A stretch of 14,919 bases of DNA from CAYHSR01 sp043821725 (lineage in GTDB: Bacteria; Patescibacteriota; Patescibacteriia; Magasanikbacterales; GWA2-37-8), in NCBI GenBank assembly GCA_043821725.1, contig JBDRCM010000001.1:1-14919 (forward strand), read 5' to 3'. Both the position numbers and the translations under genes were made by a program. Numbering within the stretch: the first letter of the stretch is position 1; each line of letters begins with the position of its first letter. Below the pieces are notes generated by a model that had not been told where the DNA came from, searched no databases, and saw nothing but the letters and a program-made list of their open reading frames with translations. Of the stretch, positions 14,464 through 14,919 are shown piece by piece.

Positions 14464-14574
14464 TGTCATCCTGAGTCCTTCACCTGTCATCTGAGTCCCG
14501 ACTTAGTCGGGATAAGTCCCGCGGATCCCTTAGATTTATAACCAGAGGGATCCTTCGCTTCGCTCAGGATGACA
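14464..14574. repeat. REP/BIME-like palindromic repeat unit
   Basis: TGTCATCCTGAG (14464-14475) and its exact reverse complement CTCAGGATGACA (14563-14574) bracket the unit. Nested inside are TCCCGACT/AGTCGGGA (14496-14512, nearly perfect palindrome) and GGATCCCT (14523-14530) with AGGGATCC (14546-14553). The unit also contains TCCTTCGCTTCGCTCAGGATGACA-type sequence, seen as dispersed intergenic repeats in many bacterial genomes. It is non-coding and much richer in GC than its surroundings. It could fold into a long branched hairpin and might act as a transcription end. Confidence 0.8.
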
Positions 14575-14586
14575 GGCAGAAAAACG

Positions 14587-14668
14587 CTCAGGATGACATA
14601 AATGAATTATTTAAGGGATTCTTCACTTCATTCATTCGCTACGCTCATTCATTCCGTTCAGAATGACA
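14587..14668. repeat. Second, degenerate REP-like copy
   Basis: CTCAGGATGACA recurs at 14587-14598, and a diverged form TTCAGAATGACA is at 14657-14668. Between them are GGGATTCTTCACTTC-like sequence and ATTCGCTACGCTCATTC, versions of the same repeat with base changes. TGTCATTTCG at 14685 may be another fragment. The cluster suggests repeated insertion or decay of one repeat family. Confidence 0.65.
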
Positions 14669-14746
14669 GACATTTTTTAACACTTGTCATTTCGTTAGTA
14701 ATAGCGTATTATGTTGGATAACTCTACATGAGCTCAATTAGAATTC

Positions 14747-14852
14747 GTTGCCAAATACCATTTCTACTGCAATTAATAAATTATGGCCAAAATCGTTTCA
14801 AAATTTCTTGGCTTATCTTACAGATAGGCCTCAAAATTTTTTATCAAGCGAA
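14747..14852 (-). repeat. Right arm of the 106-bp inverted repeat
   Basis: This is the reverse-complement partner of 1-106, with no gaps and about six or seven mismatches. Within it GGCTTATCT (14810-14818) pairs with AGATAGGCC (14822-14830) around a three-base loop, with one G-U pair. The short open frame starting at 14783 is not conserved in the other arm. Sequence beyond 14852 (AGCGAGAG...) has no counterpart in the window because the other arm is cut off at position 1. Confidence 0.85.
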
Positions 14853-14858
14853 GCGAGA

Positions 14859-14886
14859 GAAAAGAAAAATGATAATTTTTCTTTTC
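14859..14886. repeat. Perfect 12-bp hairpin next to the right repeat arm
   Basis: GAAAAGAAAAAT (14859-14870) and ATTTTTCTTTTC (14875-14886) are perfect reverse complements around the tetraloop GATA. It directly follows the long repeat arm and a GCGAAGCGAG run, and GAGCGAGCGAAG-like sequence follows it. It may be part of the same repeat element or a weak bidirectional terminator. Confidence 0.6.
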
Positions 14887-14919
14887 CGAGCGAGCGAAGA
14901 TAACTATGGAATTATCAAC

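Noticed and set aside
14783..14827. 14-codon peptide frame in the right repeat arm
   Set aside because: The start codon is missing in the left arm, and the frame is too short to support on its own.
1..14852. The 106-bp inverted repeat as terminal repeats of a transposon or composite element
   Set aside because: The interior is core ATP synthase and envelope genes with no transposase or recombinase, and no target-site duplication can be seen because the left arm is cut by the window edge.

Overview
The window is AT-rich bacterial DNA that reads with the standard code (TGA is used as a real stop, for example at the ends of tatD and of the last gene). It is built around a complete F1Fo ATP synthase operon. 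Most start codons have no Shine-Dalgarno-like sequence, several ATP synthase subunits have unusual lengths, and a TatD nuclease precedes the operon. Together this fits a Candidate Phyla Radiation (Patescibacteria) genome, probably from a metagenome. That assignment is inference; there is no rRNA or phylogenetic marker here to settle it.

Layout. Positions 1-106 hold one arm of a 106-bp imperfect inverted repeat whose other arm is at 14747-14852. Next comes a short plus-strand cluster: a CvpA-family membrane protein (170-694), a small cysteine-rich lipoprotein (710-955) and a TatD metal-dependent hydrolase (975-1811). A near-consensus sigma70-type promoter overlaps the tatD stop codon and drives the ATP synthase operon (1853-9095). 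Its order is atpI-like, atpB (a), atpE (c), an unrecognised single-span coiled-coil protein, atpF (b), atpH (delta), atpA (alpha), atpG (gamma), atpD (beta), atpC (epsilon). All catalytic and proton-path residues I looked for are present. The oddities are the extra gene between c and b, a roughly 50-residue N-terminal extension on b, a shortened delta, and an enlarged gamma. Putative RNA-level control elements lie around atpE and before atpA.

Downstream is a half-size ABC exporter (9271-11019) ending at a strong 15-bp hairpin terminator. A three-gene overlapping cluster follows: a SAM methyltransferase (11184-12014), an ALG5-like polyprenyl-phosphate glycosyltransferase (11993-12742) and a DUF6311-like multi-span membrane protein (12696-14396). 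The last two plausibly form a pair in which a lipid-linked sugar is made inside and used outside the membrane. The methyltransferase carries an in-frame 54-bp GC-rich insert that looks like a palindromic or REP-like element inside a coding gene.

The last 520 bases have no convincing gene. They contain REP/BIME-like palindromic repeats of the TGTCATCCTGAG type, the second arm of the long inverted repeat, and a perfect 12-bp hairpin. I see no tRNA, rRNA, CRISPR array or transposase gene. The most novel-looking items are the extra ATP synthase operon gene, the in-frame GC-rich insertion and the 106-bp inverted repeat.
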